NCBI GenBank assembly: GCA_026120185.1
Contig: JANUWF010001937.1
Span: 310,001-374,000 of the forward strand
Direction: 5' to 3'
DNA from: Voacanga thouarsii
Lineage: Eukaryota > Streptophyta > Magnoliopsida > Gentianales > Apocynaceae
Length of the DNA stretch: 64,000 nt
Part shown: positions 11,957 through 22,990 of the stretch, in pieces
Layout: every line of letters starts with the position of its first letter
Numbering within the stretch: position 1 is the stretch's first letter
Notes under the pieces: generated by a model
What the model was told of the DNA's origin: nothing
The model's database searches: none
The model's input: only the letters and a program-made list of their open reading frames with translations
Translations under genes and position numbers: made by a program

Positions 11957-12775
11957 CTACAAATTAGAGACGAAAATTTTGAGACAAATTAATTTCGTCT
12001 CTAAATAGAGACCCATTTGAGACTAAATGGAGACGAACCATTTTTTTTTAAAAAAAAAATTAAATAAGATACTTGAGACAAACGAGAGATGAGTATTTTT
12101 CATCTCTAAATGAAATATTTCTATTTGGTCTATAAATAGATGCAGAATAGCGACAATAGTAACGTCGTCTCAATTTTATCTCCAAATAGAGTCATAACAG
12201 AGACGACTATCAATGTGTCTCTATTATCAGAGACTAATTAGTGACATATATTTTTCGTCTATAAATAAAACGTTTCTATTTAGTCTCTAAGTAGATGCAA
12301 AATAGAAACAAACTAATGTCGTCTCAATTTTATCCCCCAATAGAGTTGAAACCAAGATGATGGTCGACATGTCTCTAATATCTAAACTAAATAGAGACGA
12401 AAAAAGTTTTAGTCTCTAATTTGTTTAAAATTAGAAACTAATTAGAGAGCAATATGTTTGTTTCTAAAGTTTCATTACTTTATTTATTTGGGTGATTGGT
12501 CTCAAAATTGGAGATGGCAAATGTTATCTCTAATTGGTCTCTAAATAGAGACAATTTGGAGATTTTCAAATCCGTCTCAAATATTTATAACTAATTAGAA
12601 TCTACATTTTTGTCTCTATAATGTAGAGACGAAAAGCATGACGTATGTTTGGTCTCTAAATTAACTCTAATTTCGAGTCGGTGGTCATGGTCTCTATTTG
12701 GTTTTTAATTTTATATTTTAAAGATGAAATAGAGACCAAGTTGAGTTGTCCCTATATCTCTAAGTATATTTGACA
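11957..12775. repeat. CACTA left subterminal repeat array
   Basis: Dozens of direct and inverted variants of gtctcta / tagagac, often as near-palindromes such as gtctctaaatagagac. In En/Spm relatives such arrays bind the transposase. Spacing is irregular, so this is not a simple tandem repeat. Confidence 0.8.
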
Positions 12776-13211
12776 AATTCAAAAAAAAAAACAAAAATTT
12801 ATTATGTTAAAATGATAATAATTATACGAGATTGCAAACTGAACACAAATTTATAATGTAATTCATTTCAGGTTTTAAATGAAATTAAATAAAAACTGTG
12901 TTTATCATTCTAAATAATTTTTAGTGTAATAAATTTTTGAGCTTTTATGTAGAAATTATGTCACCTCATGTGGCAAAACATTTTTCGATTACCTTCAAAG
13001 TTGGCCATGACACTTTTTTTTATTATAAATAATTTTAACAAATTTAATGATTGGAACGTTAGTTTGATATGCTAATCTTTTTAAATGCATTAGTTTTTAG
13101 GCCTTTATGTAGTGATTTAAGGTATATTATGTAAAGATTATACTAGGTTAAAACTACTGGAGCATGTAATCATTTTCCATAGTGAAATCAAGACTTAATA
13201 CAACTAAACTT

Positions 13212-13261
<50 letters not shown>

Positions 13262-14280
13262 AGATATTACTGAGGTGGCAATTTAGTGATATGAGGATAA
13301 GAAGCAATCACTCAATTGGTTTGATTTCCTTTGTATTGTTTGTTATTTTAGTGGTTTATCGTTTGTGCACAGAAGAGTAATCATTCCTACTATGTGTTGT
13401 TTTGATATTTACCTTGAGAACTCTGTTTTCAGCTTGTGTATAGAAGATTATTTGTTGTCTTAAAATGCAGTTTTCATAATCATTCGATTTTTAACATACC
13501 GTTCCAAATTTTAGATACGGACCTTAATTTGTGTATGTCAGTGTTCTTTCTAGAATTATTAAGTGTTGATGGCCTAATTTTTATATTCACTAATATTCTC
13601 TTATTTTGGAAATATTAGTTAAGTTTTAAAAGTATAAAATGGATATTTGCTACTTTCGACCTTGAGGCTATGGGGTAAGAAAAGGCATAAGAAATTATGT
13701 ACTTTAATAGATAGGTAAATATAGTCAAAATAGTTAATAATGTACTTCCATAGATAGGTAAATATAGTTTATTTTCTTTAAAAAAAATTTTGAATGGGTA
13801 GCTTCATTTGACAATTTTTAACTTTTAAATATCTTCGTGTTTTATCGTTTTGCTTATCAAAATTAAAACTAAAATGATGGATAACATAATTTTCCAAATA
13901 ATGAGAAATTTCTTACATTATTTATTTTCTTTCCTAGAATAATACATTTTTAAATTGATATTTACATCTAAAAATTTATTAACCAATCATGCAAAGGAAT
14001 TTACCTAAATCTATTTCAGTTCTAATCCCTATTATTTAAACTGATATAAAAATATGTCTTTCTTAAAATTAACTAGAAACTATCTCTAATATAATTAAAG
14101 GTTTTTTAATTAAAATAATTTTATTTGGAAAAAAAAAAACTTTTTAAGGATACATTAAAAGAAGTTAAAAAACTTTGTCAATAAAATATATTTCTTTATG
14201 ATTTTTTCCTCCACTCATAGATAACCAAATCCTCTCTCCATATAAACAAGAGGTACAACAACTCTTCTCCTCTCTCCACG
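12776..14280. other. CACTA interior, no gene recognised
   Basis: AT-rich filler with no conserved domain in any frame. It contains a (TA)n tract (13213-13258) and a 32-base segment at 13655-13690 that nearly repeats the start of the acidic block at 14957. Confidence 0.5.
13213..13258. repeat. (TA)n microsatellite
   Basis: About 23 uninterrupted TA units inside the CACTA element. Confidence 0.95.
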
Positions 14281-14407
14281 TCATGAAAAAAAGAAACGTG
14301 GGTAGAAACCCCAAAAGCAAACCCTAGCCAAAAGCAGCTTCCTCTCTACGGACTGTTTGATCCAAATGCGAATCTTATCCTCTGACCATCTTATAGGTTC
14401 TAAGAAA

Positions 14408-14944
14408 TCTGACTATGGGGATGGCGCTAGCCCTGGGTTTGTCTCCTTTACTTTTTCTTCCTCTGCTTAGGGTTTACATATTTGTGGAGTTTAGGGAAAA
14501 ACATTGATGTGATTTTCATTTTTCCCTAAATTTTGTTACAAAAAAATCTTTATTGGAGGTTTAGCCAAAGATACTACCTTGGGTAAGTTTTCTTGATTAT
14601 TCATGCTTGCCCTTAATTTTCTTTTTTTATGTATTATTTAGTTCTTGGTATCAGTGTTGTTTCATGTGAATTTTAGATCATTAGACATCTTTTTATAGGT
14701 TCACCATGAATTATTTGTATTGGCTGCTAAATATCTAAGTTAAATATTGATTTTTTGGGGGTTCCTTCTTTTTGTTGGGTTTTAGTATGTAATTTTGTAG
14801 ACTTTCTTTTATTTCTTATGTGTAGATCAATTTGTGAAGTACTTTGGTAACTAAGAAGTCACAACTGACTCAATAATAATGAAGTATAGGCACACAAGCA
14901 AGCCAAGGGGCTTTGGGTTCATTATTTATGCCGATCCGTCAGTT
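14408..14944 (+). pseudogene. Captured exons of an RRM hnRNP/Musashi-like RNA-binding protein gene
   Basis: Three exon-like pieces with intron-like gaps inside the CACTA element. (1) 14408-14436 reads SDYGDGASPG and ends at a GT. (2) 14543-14582 reads KIFIGGLAKDTTL, holding the RNP2 box KIFIGGL, and ends at a good donor, ggtaagt. (3) 14826-14944 follows 'tgtgtag' and reads QFVKYFG, then one in-frame stop, then MKYRHTSKPRGFGFIIY, holding the RNP1 octamer RGFGFIIY at 14906-14929, and ADPSV. Phases agree across both introns, giving most of one RRM (beta1 to beta3) that binds single-stranded RNA in the parent protein. Plant hnRNP1/Musashi-type proteins match this layout best. The acceptor of exon 2 is damaged and one stop is present. 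The retained introns point to DNA-level capture, not retroposition. 14281-14407 looks like 5' untranslated leader (aaaccctagcc). Confidence 0.8.
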
Positions 14945-15056
14945 TTAGAAGCTGATTTCGACCTTGAGGCTATAGGGCAAGAAGAGGCTGATTTTGATTC
15001 AAATAAAAGTGAAGAGAAAGAAGAAGATTTTGATTATGATTCAAAATAGATTTCTG
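14945..15056 (+). pseudogene. Acidic Asp/Glu-rich coding fragment fused to the RRM exon
   Basis: The reading frame of the RRM exon runs on without a break into FDLEAIGQEEADFDSNKS, EEKEEDFDYDSK and a stop at 15047-15049. This acidic stretch is not the normal continuation of an RRM, so it marks a junction with a second captured sequence. Its first 33 bases are nearly repeated at 13655-13690, which shows local rearrangement within the transposon. Confidence 0.5.
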
Positions 15057-15358
15057 ATTTCAATAAAGATGGAGACTGAACATGTGATTTTCGGGTAAGT
15101 TAAAAACTCTAATTTTCCAATTATACATAGCTAAAAGGTTTCAATTAAAATTCATTTCTCCTTTGTATGTGTTTGTAAATGCCGAAGGATATTTGATAAA
15201 GGGAAACTAGTTTAACCAAGTCTTTCTAGTTTCTATTTCCTTTTTCTTTCTTGGAATATTCTACTATATAAGTGAGACCTACATGCATGCAAATACAATT
15301 AGATATCTTTTAGATAATTGATTGCTTTGTTTTTGTTGTCATCCTTCTGTTGTTAGTA

Positions 15359-15439
15359 GGTCAATGAGAAACTACGTGCTGACGTGGAGGAAGATGTTCG
15401 AGAGGAATGTTCTAAGCTTGGTCTTATGGATTCGGTCAA
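15359..15439 (+). pseudogene. Captured exon of a HTATSF1/U2AF-homology-motif splicing factor-like gene
   Basis: The exon is bounded by 'gttagtag' on the left and a GT (aaggtattg) on the right. It reads LRADVEEDVREECSKLG and MDSVKV, matching the helix and following strand at the start of the UHM/RRM of plant HTATSF1-like (Tat-SF1, CUS2-type) splicing factors, where 'EEC.K.G....VKV' is the conserved pattern. The parent proteins act in the U2 snRNP step of spliceosome assembly. The rest of the domain is not seen downstream. It lies in the same orientation as the RRM exons 400 bp upstream, so a chimeric transcript is conceivable. Confidence 0.6.
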
Positions 15440-16588
15440 GGTATTGCAACTATCTTGGTAACTACTTCAGTTGATTGTTTTCCTTGCATTCTAGTTTTTT
15501 GGATGCTAACACTATTTGGATGGCCTGCAAGGTTTTAGAGGAGTGTTTGACCCTTACAAACTTAACCATACTGAATAAATATGGTAGTCATGTATGATAA
15601 TGGCTTCACATCCATCCTTTTGGCTGAGAGTACGTTTGGTTTAGAAAAATGGATATTCATTTTGAGACACTCCAAAGTAGAAACGTGGGCACTAAATTTG
15701 ACGGAGTATTACATAGCTATTTAGGTTGTACTTATCTTTAGGTCCTCATGACATTTGAATAGACATAACTTCTTAAGGGCTGAATACAGCTCGAAGCTTA
15801 AATGAGCATAACACCAACACTTAGCATAAATGGTTTTTTGTTCCCTAGAGTTTTATTTTCTTGACTCCCTTGGAGACCTTTTGGACTGCATACTTTGCCG
15901 TACACATTGCTACTATTTTTTGCATTTTCTATGTTGTTAATGGAATCTTAGGTGAAAACATAATTATATGAACTTACAAAAGGGTTGTGTAACCTTAAAT
16001 GGCTTTTTGTTGTCTTAAAAAACAAGAAATCTTTCCCTGTAAGCTAACCAACCTTGTTATCCATATTTTTTGGAAAATGCTTCGATGAACATGTTGTTTT
16101 GAGTAGTTTTAGACTAGACTTAGCACATACAAGGATTTTATTTGTTTTGAGATGTTTTGAGGATGTGGACAATCATGAAAACTTGTTATTGATTAATTTT
16201 AAGAAAACTCCTCTACAGTGCCATCAATGAAAATTGTTACTACTAATATTTTAAGCTCATTTTAGTGTTAATTCCAAATGAAAATTTGGATCAAATTTGG
16301 TTTTGTTTAACTCCTTAGAGTGTTATAATGAATTAGGTTGCACTGTGAAGTTTTAAAATGCAAGAAAACACCTTAAAAACTAGCTAACATTTCTTGCCTT
16401 GTTGCTGTAAAAATTCTGTAGGAATTTGAGAAATGTTATTGGTCAAATATTGATACTTGGGGAAGTTTTTGGTAAATTCTTGATTGGATATATCTACTAA
16501 GGTGTTGTTCAAGAGTCTATTTCAGTTGGATTATATTGTACAGCCTTGGATATGTGAATTACGAGCTAAAACTACTTGTACTCTTAAC
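15440..16588. other. CACTA interior, probable captured intron or filler
   Basis: AT-rich, T-rich sequence without recognisable coding blocks. It could include intron of the captured splicing-factor gene, but nothing proves it. Confidence 0.4.
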
Positions 16589-16876
16589 TTATCAAAGCTG
16601 GAATTTTGGTGACCTTATATGTAGTGGCTTTGAATGAATTATTTTTTCTATGTCGGATAGTTTTATGTAAGAAAAGACGGGCTACAATATGACATGTTGT
16701 TTTAGGTTGAGGTTATTTAAAATGTTCGAAGTTTATCAAAGCTAGAATTTTGATTTCCTTATGTGTAGTTGCTTTGAATGAATTCTTTTTACTATGTTCG
16801 ATAGTTTTGTATAAGAAGAGAGGGGCTACAATATAACGTTTTGTTTTGGTGTTGAGGTTATTTGAAATATTCAAAT
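16589..16876. repeat. Imperfect tandem duplication, 144-bp unit
   Basis: Two copies, from 16589 and 16733, both beginning ttatcaaagct, sharing 'gtggctttgaatgaatt'-like and 'gggctacaatat' blocks and ending in 'gttgaggttattt'. The copies differ at scattered positions, so the duplication is not recent. Confidence 0.85.
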
Positions 16877-17221
16877 TATACTTCGTGTTTGAGAAAATGA
16901 TTTTATTATGATTTAAAACATGAGGGCGTGATGTTTACAAAATATTCCCTCAAGAGCTTTTCTAGAATTGGTAATAATTAAACTAAACCCTATTATATGT
17001 TATCCATAGAGGTTTTCTATGAAATGAATTCTTACTTTTACACCTACAAAAATGATTTGGAAGTGTACAACAATCATGTTAATGACATTAGTCTTTGCCA
17101 ACACAATATCCTCTTGAATTGCTATCTGATTCAAGTTATCTTTGATGCAATTAATGGTCATTTGTATTAATAGTAAATATAAATCTCATCTTATTGACTT
17201 TAAACTATTGGTTAATACTCT

Positions 17222-17312
17222 TTGATTGTCCTACTACCCATCATTTGCAAGTTGCTTATGCCGTTTTCAAATATATTAAGCAATCTCGGGGTCTTTAATT
17301 TGTCCTTTTTGT
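17222..17312 (+). pseudogene. Short Copia pol (RT to RNase H linker) fragment
   Basis: One frame reads CPTTHHLQVAYAVFKYIKQS followed by RGL, close to the Copia block that precedes RNase H (H-L-Q-A-A-x-R-V-L-R-Y-I-K). Only about 30 residues are recognisable, next to AT-rich filler, so it is either a captured scrap or an old insertion in the CACTA element. Confidence 0.4.
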
Positions 17313-17534
17313 TATTGTATTGTAAAGGACGATTTTTGGATGATGTATGAGAATAAATAAAGGATTCCCAAGGGTCCCAAGATGTAATCAAAGAGATAAT
17401 AGCTATGACACACTTGAAGATGATGAGTAAATAGAGATTGTAGTAATATCACTGTAATTTTTTTGTAGATCTTTTTGATACTATATTTTGTTTCTAATAT
17501 TTTGTAATGTTACGCATTTTATAGGATTCTTGAA

Positions 17535-18058
17535 TATACTATTATTTTTGTCTCTAAAATAGAATTGCATATTTTTGTCTCTAAATCAAGTCAAAATAGT
17601 GACAAAAACCAGTCTCTATGTTAGAAACAAAATATTTCAAACCCATTTCTAATCAGTAATAGAAGAATTGGTCTCCATTCTTTTTGTTTCTAAATTGAGA
17701 CAAAAAATTATTTTGGTTGGTTTAAAAAATTTATCTCCAAATGGAGTCAAAATAGCAACAAAAAGTCCGTCTCTATTTTAGAGACAAAATATTTTATGTT
17801 CGTCTCTACATTAGAGACGGTTCAGAGATGAAATTTTTTACTCTAATGAAGTGTTGACTTCTTCATTTGACCTAAAAATTTAGCGATGGACACCAATATT
17901 TTAGATTCGAAATATTATTTTCGTCTCTAAATTTTAGCAACCAATATTTCTATTTGTTTCTAATTAGAGACGTCGTATTTAGTGACAAAAACCAATTCGT
18001 CTCTGTTTCATCTCTAAATCCAATTTAGAGAAAAAATTTGTCTGTCTATAAATAGCTA
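17535..18058. repeat. CACTA right subterminal repeat array
   Basis: Again rich in gtctcta and tagagac variants, the same motif as the left array, and ending at the right inverted repeat. Confidence 0.8.
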
Positions 18059-18071
18059 TTTTCCTGTAGTG
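18059..18071 (-). repeat. CACTA right terminal inverted repeat
   Basis: The complement reads CACTACAGGAAAA, with the signature CACTA intact. Confidence 0.85.
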
Positions 18072-18817
18072 AATGGTTTCAGGAGAAGATTTCCTTCGAA
18101 AAAGCAAAATAAAAGTGGAAGAAAATTTCTAGCCACTGATACTCCAACAAAGAAGTCTTTTATAGCTTGGATCATATCATCTTGAATTATATGCCAAAAG
18201 CAATAAAGAATTTACCAGAATAGCCATCAAGACTCGGAGTACTCTCGGGAGAAAGACCGCGGGCAATATTCTTAACTTCTAAAATGGAAGGTAAAGAACC
18301 AAAAAAGTTATTATCCTCATCAGTAATAAAAGGGAAATAAGATCATACAAGTAAGAGACTGCTAGTGAATTTGAGTACTGCAAAATACTAAGGTGCATGC
18401 GAGCCCATATTTGTCTGTGAAGAAAGTAATTGGCCTTCCTCATTTTTTATCCAAGATACTAGAAGCTTCTGGGACCTAGACTTGCAGATGCTATGAAAGT
18501 ATTTTTTCTGTTGCATCACCCTCTATCATATCCTTAGCATGAGCTTTATCCTTCCAATAAGATTCCTCACAGGGCAATAGCAAATTAAGCTTGGCTTTTG
18601 CAAAATGATATGTTGTGCAATCCTCCAAAGAATGTGATCTATCAAAAGTTAATTCAACTCAAAGCATAGAATCTTCAACATCTTGCACAACCTAAAAAAT
18701 ATCTCCAAACTATTGCTCATTCGAGGGTTTAAGAGTCCCTCAAAGGTGTTTAAGCTTATGAGCCAGCACTTGCATACTATTCCCAGAGCAATAAATAGAC
18801 TAATCAGCAAAGACAAT
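18072..18817 (-). pseudogene. LINE ORF2, region between endonuclease and RT
   Basis: From 18817 downward on the minus strand, in shifting frames: LAHKLKHLRDS (linker helix), YWKDKAHAKDMIEGDATEK (family F-W-x-Q-K-A-R-x-x-W...G-D-x-N-T-K-F-F-H), a mid-segment, then SILEVKNIARGLSPESTPSL followed by DGYSGKFF (family S-P-G-P-D-G-F...F-F) just upstream of the CACTA insertion. This is the standard run-up to the RT of plant L1-type LINEs, in the same orientation as the RT pieces at 11639 and 2062. Numerous stops and frameshifts. Confidence 0.8.
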
Positions 18818-18850
18818 TGTAACACTCCGCTACCTAGGCCCAACAGGGCT

Positions 18851-18864
18851 GGGGATGTCGCCCC
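18851..18864 (-). other. Conserved LTR hairpin GGGGCGACATCCCC
   Basis: A 4-bp GC stem and 6-nt loop near the LTR 3' end, identical in the C and F LTRs although the surrounding sequence has diverged. It could serve RNA dimerisation, packaging or 3'-end formation; this is inference. Confidence 0.6.
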
Positions 18865-19191
18865 GTTCAAAGGACAATGGGTCTTTATAACTAGGCCACA
18901 CAATCAAAATAAAAAAATACTTCAAAATTAAAACTTATTATCATCCAAGAATTCAAGAACAAATCCAAAATAAAAATAAAATTATTCACTCTCAACTCCC
19001 AAAGCATTACATAAAAATAAATAACAGAATATCCTCCAAGCAGGCAACAACTAGCTACTTATTCCCACAGCAGGATTGACCTGAAATCATGGTAAAAAGG
19101 GTGATGAAATAAAAATCTCAGTAAGTCCGTGTGTGCTTTGAGTGTCCAATGAAAATAGTTCATGAATGCAAAGTGTAAAATCTTCATAAGA

Positions 19192-19550
19192 GAAATATTG
19201 GAAAGCAATAAACAATGTTCAAAACTAAGAGTGGCGTTTTGGCTTTTCCATCCATACATGTTCATTAAAATCAACTACTCAAAAGGGGTGGCATGGGTTA
19301 CCACACGTTGGGCCCCATAACCATACAACAGTCAGAATGACACTTTGTGCAGACTGACAAAAAGATAGGTGAAATACTGGCAAGCAAAAAACAATATTCA
19401 AAATCAAGAGTGGCGTTTTAGCTTTCCAACCATACATGTACAATAAAACTAACCACTCAAAAGGGCGGCCATGGGTTACCACATGCTGGGCCCCATAACC
19501 ATACAACGGTCAGAATGCCACACTTTGTCCAGACTGACAAAAAAGTAGGT
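19192..19550. repeat. Tandem duplication, about 179-bp unit, in the solo LTR
   Basis: Copies start at 19192 (gaaatattgg) and 19371 (gaaatactgg) and share 'agagtggcgtttt', 'catacatgt', 'gggttaccaca', 'gggccccataaccataca' and 'cagactgacaaaaa'. The C and F LTRs show a single main unit here, so the duplication is private to this copy. Confidence 0.88.
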
Positions 19551-21301
19551 GATCGGCCTACCAGGTAAGATTCTCCTCCTTCTCTACACCCAAACAAAAC
19601 CGGTTGTCCACTCCGGCAACACACAGTCCACATGACTGAAAATTGTTAGCCCGGACCGTCATGACTAAGTAGTACTAACGTTTCTCCAAGTTGAGTCAAT
19701 CTTCTGGAGGTGGCATCCTGCCAGAAGACTCACTCTTGCTTTTCAAAACTAGTACTACTAGCCTACCCTTATTGAGTACTCAACGTATTTCATCCCACTT
19801 GGGAGAAAACTGATAAAACATTACTTTACTTGAAAATGGCAATTAAGGGTTTCCAAAGTTTTTGTCAAAATCAATTTTAGAAACAGTTTAGTGTTTGAAT
19901 AAAATTACTTGTTGATTTTCAAATAATTGGTTTGACTGGGACAAGAAAAAAAACAGTCCCTAATTGCCTTTACCAAATCAGTGTTCACAAACTTCGTGTT
20001 TAGCTTGCCATAATAACCTTTTACAACAATAAGTTTTATGCAGGAGCTTACCTGATCCTTTACTCGAGATAAAATAAAGATCTCCACAAGCTGACCTAAC
20101 ACCTGGGGTAAACATAAGCCATAATTAAACTCAGGCCAAAATTTACTTTCACAAATAAACCTAGCTCAACTTACTACAATCATGACCCTAATGTTCCAAG
20201 CTTTAAGGCTAGATAATAAATAAAAGGGTTTATAAAATAAAATCTAGCTTGTTATTAAAATAACTATGCTTTGTGAAATAGCTACTAAAAGTTGAAGGTT
20301 TAAATCTTGCTTTAAATAAATTGGGGTTTATTTGATGAAGGGTCTTAGGTCCTAGATGGTATTATTTAAAATAATAATTTATAATAACTAGTGGTTAGAA
20401 AATAATTGGTAAATAAAATCAGTAATAAGTAGATTTTATTATGTTTTGATTAAAAGATAATAAATAAATTTTATTAGTATTTATGAATATATGACTTACA
20501 AAATTAACATTTTACCTATTATGATTATTATATAAAAGGCTTGATTAAATGATATTATTATATATAATATCTATATATTTGATTTCTTTAACAAAAGCTA
20601 TCATTTATTTGACTAAAATATTATTATTTTATATAATCATTTAAAACCATATTTTCCTAGGGTTTTTGAAATCACTAGAAGAAATTATAGCATAAATCAT
20701 TTTTATTGATGAAATAAAATTGGCTAACTTAATTAGCTTAGGGACAACAAGGTCATGATCATAATTTCTATTGCTAACCATAATCATGAACATACACTCT
20801 ACACCAATCATCAAATTATGAATAAAGGCATAGATCTAAATTTACCAACATATGATCTCAACTCCCCTAAACATAATCATAAGCATGGCCTCAACAAGAA
20901 TACAAGAACATAAACCCTATTCACCAAAGCTGACATAATCTTTAACATGCTTGATTAATCATACTACTCACGACATAAGGTATGCAACAAACCCTAAAAC
21001 ATGATATAATCTAACTAAGACCAATCATCATCATGCATCAATCCCAACTCCATCATATAAACATATTCATTCATGCTTCAATCTCAACTCCATCATATAA
21101 ACACATACTCAATTTCCAAATATATTCCATCCTCATCCAACTACATCTAAGAGACATGATTCTAGGGTTTAAAGAGAAGATGGAAGAAACTTACTTGAAT
21201 GACGACTACCTTGGGGACGTTTCTAAAGAATCGTCTCGCTAGGAGACTTGATCCGTCCAATGGAGGAAGAAAGAAATATGGCCATGGTTGAAGTAACCAT
21301 T

Positions 21302-21302
<1 letters not shown>

Positions 21303-21333
<31 letters not shown>
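21303..21333. repeat. (GA)n microsatellite in the solo LTR
   Basis: About 15 units, at the same relative place (about 1.9 kb from the LTR start) as the CT tracts of the C and F LTRs once orientation is allowed for. Confidence 0.92.
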
Positions 21334-21336
<3 letters not shown>

Positions 21337-22921
21337 ATTAGCATATACTGATCAAGGTCGAAGATGGAAGAAGATGAAGATAATTGTTAATGCTTATCTT
21401 GAAAGTATTCTTGAGCCTTCAGGAAAATTCTGATTTTTTATCCAAAAGTGAGACTTCGATTTTGGTGTTTGATGTTAAAAATTGCAGAAGTGGATTCAAG
21501 GGGTTGAGTAGGTGTAATCTGGAGTTTTTGGAGAAGATTGGAGTGGTCTTAGGCGTGAGAGGGTTAGTAGGTGTTCTTGGTTTGGAGAGAATGGAGAGAA
21601 TAGGGAGAGGGCTGGCTAAAATTTTGTGTAGGAAGGAGTGGCCGACTGATTTGGAGGGTTTAGGAAATTAAATTTTCTAATTTGAGAGGAAAAGGAAAGC
21701 TGGTTGTCTGAAATCCTAAAAGAATATTTTAGGGAATCAATTTTGGAAACAAATATGGTAAGAAGATGCTGGTTAATGGAGAGTTTTTGGAAGCTTCAAT
21801 GGCTGACTGAATTGCTGTGATTTTTTCTGAGATGAATGATGTTTGAATGAGCCTTAGAGTGGCCGAAAATATGATGCACAATGGTGAATGAATTTTCTGG
21901 TTGTTTGAGGGTTAATCTATGGAAGGTTGTTGGAAAAATTTGCTGAAATTTTGGACCTCAGTGAATGGTTTGATTGGGGTGATTAATGGAGAGATTTTAG
22001 GAGTAGCCATGGAGCTATTTTTTGTGCAGAACAATGGAGGAGATGATGGAGCTCATTTCATGGCTGTTCAAGGTGAGTTTGCACTGAAAAATAGAGTAAG
22101 TTTCGGACAAGGGTGAAAAGGGAACAAGCTGGAATTTCTGTTCAGGATTTTCGTAGGCTGGCTAGAATTTCTAGGCAAATTTTTCTGCCATATTTCAGTC
22201 AGCTTGCAGAAGGTTTGAAGGGCCATTGGAGGGTCCTTTAAGGCTGGTTTCTAGCCTTCTTTATGGAGGAAAAATAATGCTGCATTGCTCGTTGAAAAGC
22301 TGGAAGAAACAGCTTGGTTTTTGGGCTCTCCAAGCTGCGAAACAGCCCAGGAAATTTTCCTGGTTTACACAGCCTTTGGCAGTCCGGTTTTGAGCTGAAA
22401 TTTTCAGTTTTCAAGCTAAGTGAAATGGTCATTTTTCTGGCAGCATTTGAGAGGGAGTATTGGCTGAAAATTTCAACAATTGGACTGGTCAAGAAGCTGG
22501 AAAAATTTTCAATTTACTACATGAAGAAGATGATCACAACTAGGTTAGAGTTTTGAAGGTTCAACTATGGAGATTAATTCTCTTGGGAACCTTCCATAAC
22601 TCTTCCCCAATTTCGGTCAAGAAGAGATATCCATTCATAGCCATTTTCGAAACCTAAATATCACAGATCCTTGCTGAAATTTTCTGGAAACAAAATTAGC
22701 TTGGACAAATTGAACATCCTAATTGATTAAAAATTAAGGAAAGCTAGAGATCAAGAAGGGTAGGAATCCCTTAGAAATTTTTGTAGGGGACAAGAGTGGA
22801 ATTGGAACATTCGTATAATGTCTCCCCTAGGACAACATTCCCACTCCTCCCTAAAGCATACAAGGGCCGAAAATATAGCCTTCCTAACACCAACTAAAAT
22901 TCAATCATACAAAAACTCAAA

Positions 22922-22990
22922 TGATAGAATTTGAACTCGAGACCTCAAGGAATTATTCCAAAGCTCTAACCACTAAACCACAACAATTCT
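22922..22990 (-). other. tRNA-like box A/box B segment within the solo LTR
   Basis: On the minus strand GTTGTGGTTTAGTGGTTAGAGC (22963-22984, box A-like) is followed about 40 nt later by GAGTTCAAATTC (box B-like). The same pair, in the same orientation, occurs about 245 nt after the LTR start in C and F. It does not fold into a full cloverleaf, so it is a tRNA-derived relic or promoter, not a tRNA gene. Confidence 0.55.

Larger units (their letters stand above)
11944..18071. mobile_element. Non-autonomous CACTA (En/Spm-type) transposon with captured host exons
   Basis: The ends are imperfect inverted repeats: TACTACGGGAAAA at 11944 and the complement of TTTTCCTGTAGTG at 18059-18071 (CACTACAGGAAAA), 11 of 13 identical, with the CACTA signature intact on the right and C-to-T mutated on the left. 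Flanking triplets are aaa and aat, near the 3-bp duplication expected. About 820 bp on the left and 530 bp on the right are packed with variants of 'gtctctaaatagagac', the subterminal repeats typical of this superfamily. No transposase is recognisable; the 4.7 kb middle holds host-gene exons and filler. It interrupts a LINE RT, which resumes exactly outside both ends. Confidence 0.88.

Noticed and set aside
11957..12775. Regularly recurring 'gtctcta...tagagac' words, at first CRISPR-like
   Set aside because: Both orientations, irregular spacing, plant context and CACTA ends show subterminal repeats.
18649..18931. Frames on both strands across the LINE/solo LTR border
   Set aside because: They span the insertion junction at 18818; only the minus-strand LINE part is real coding history.
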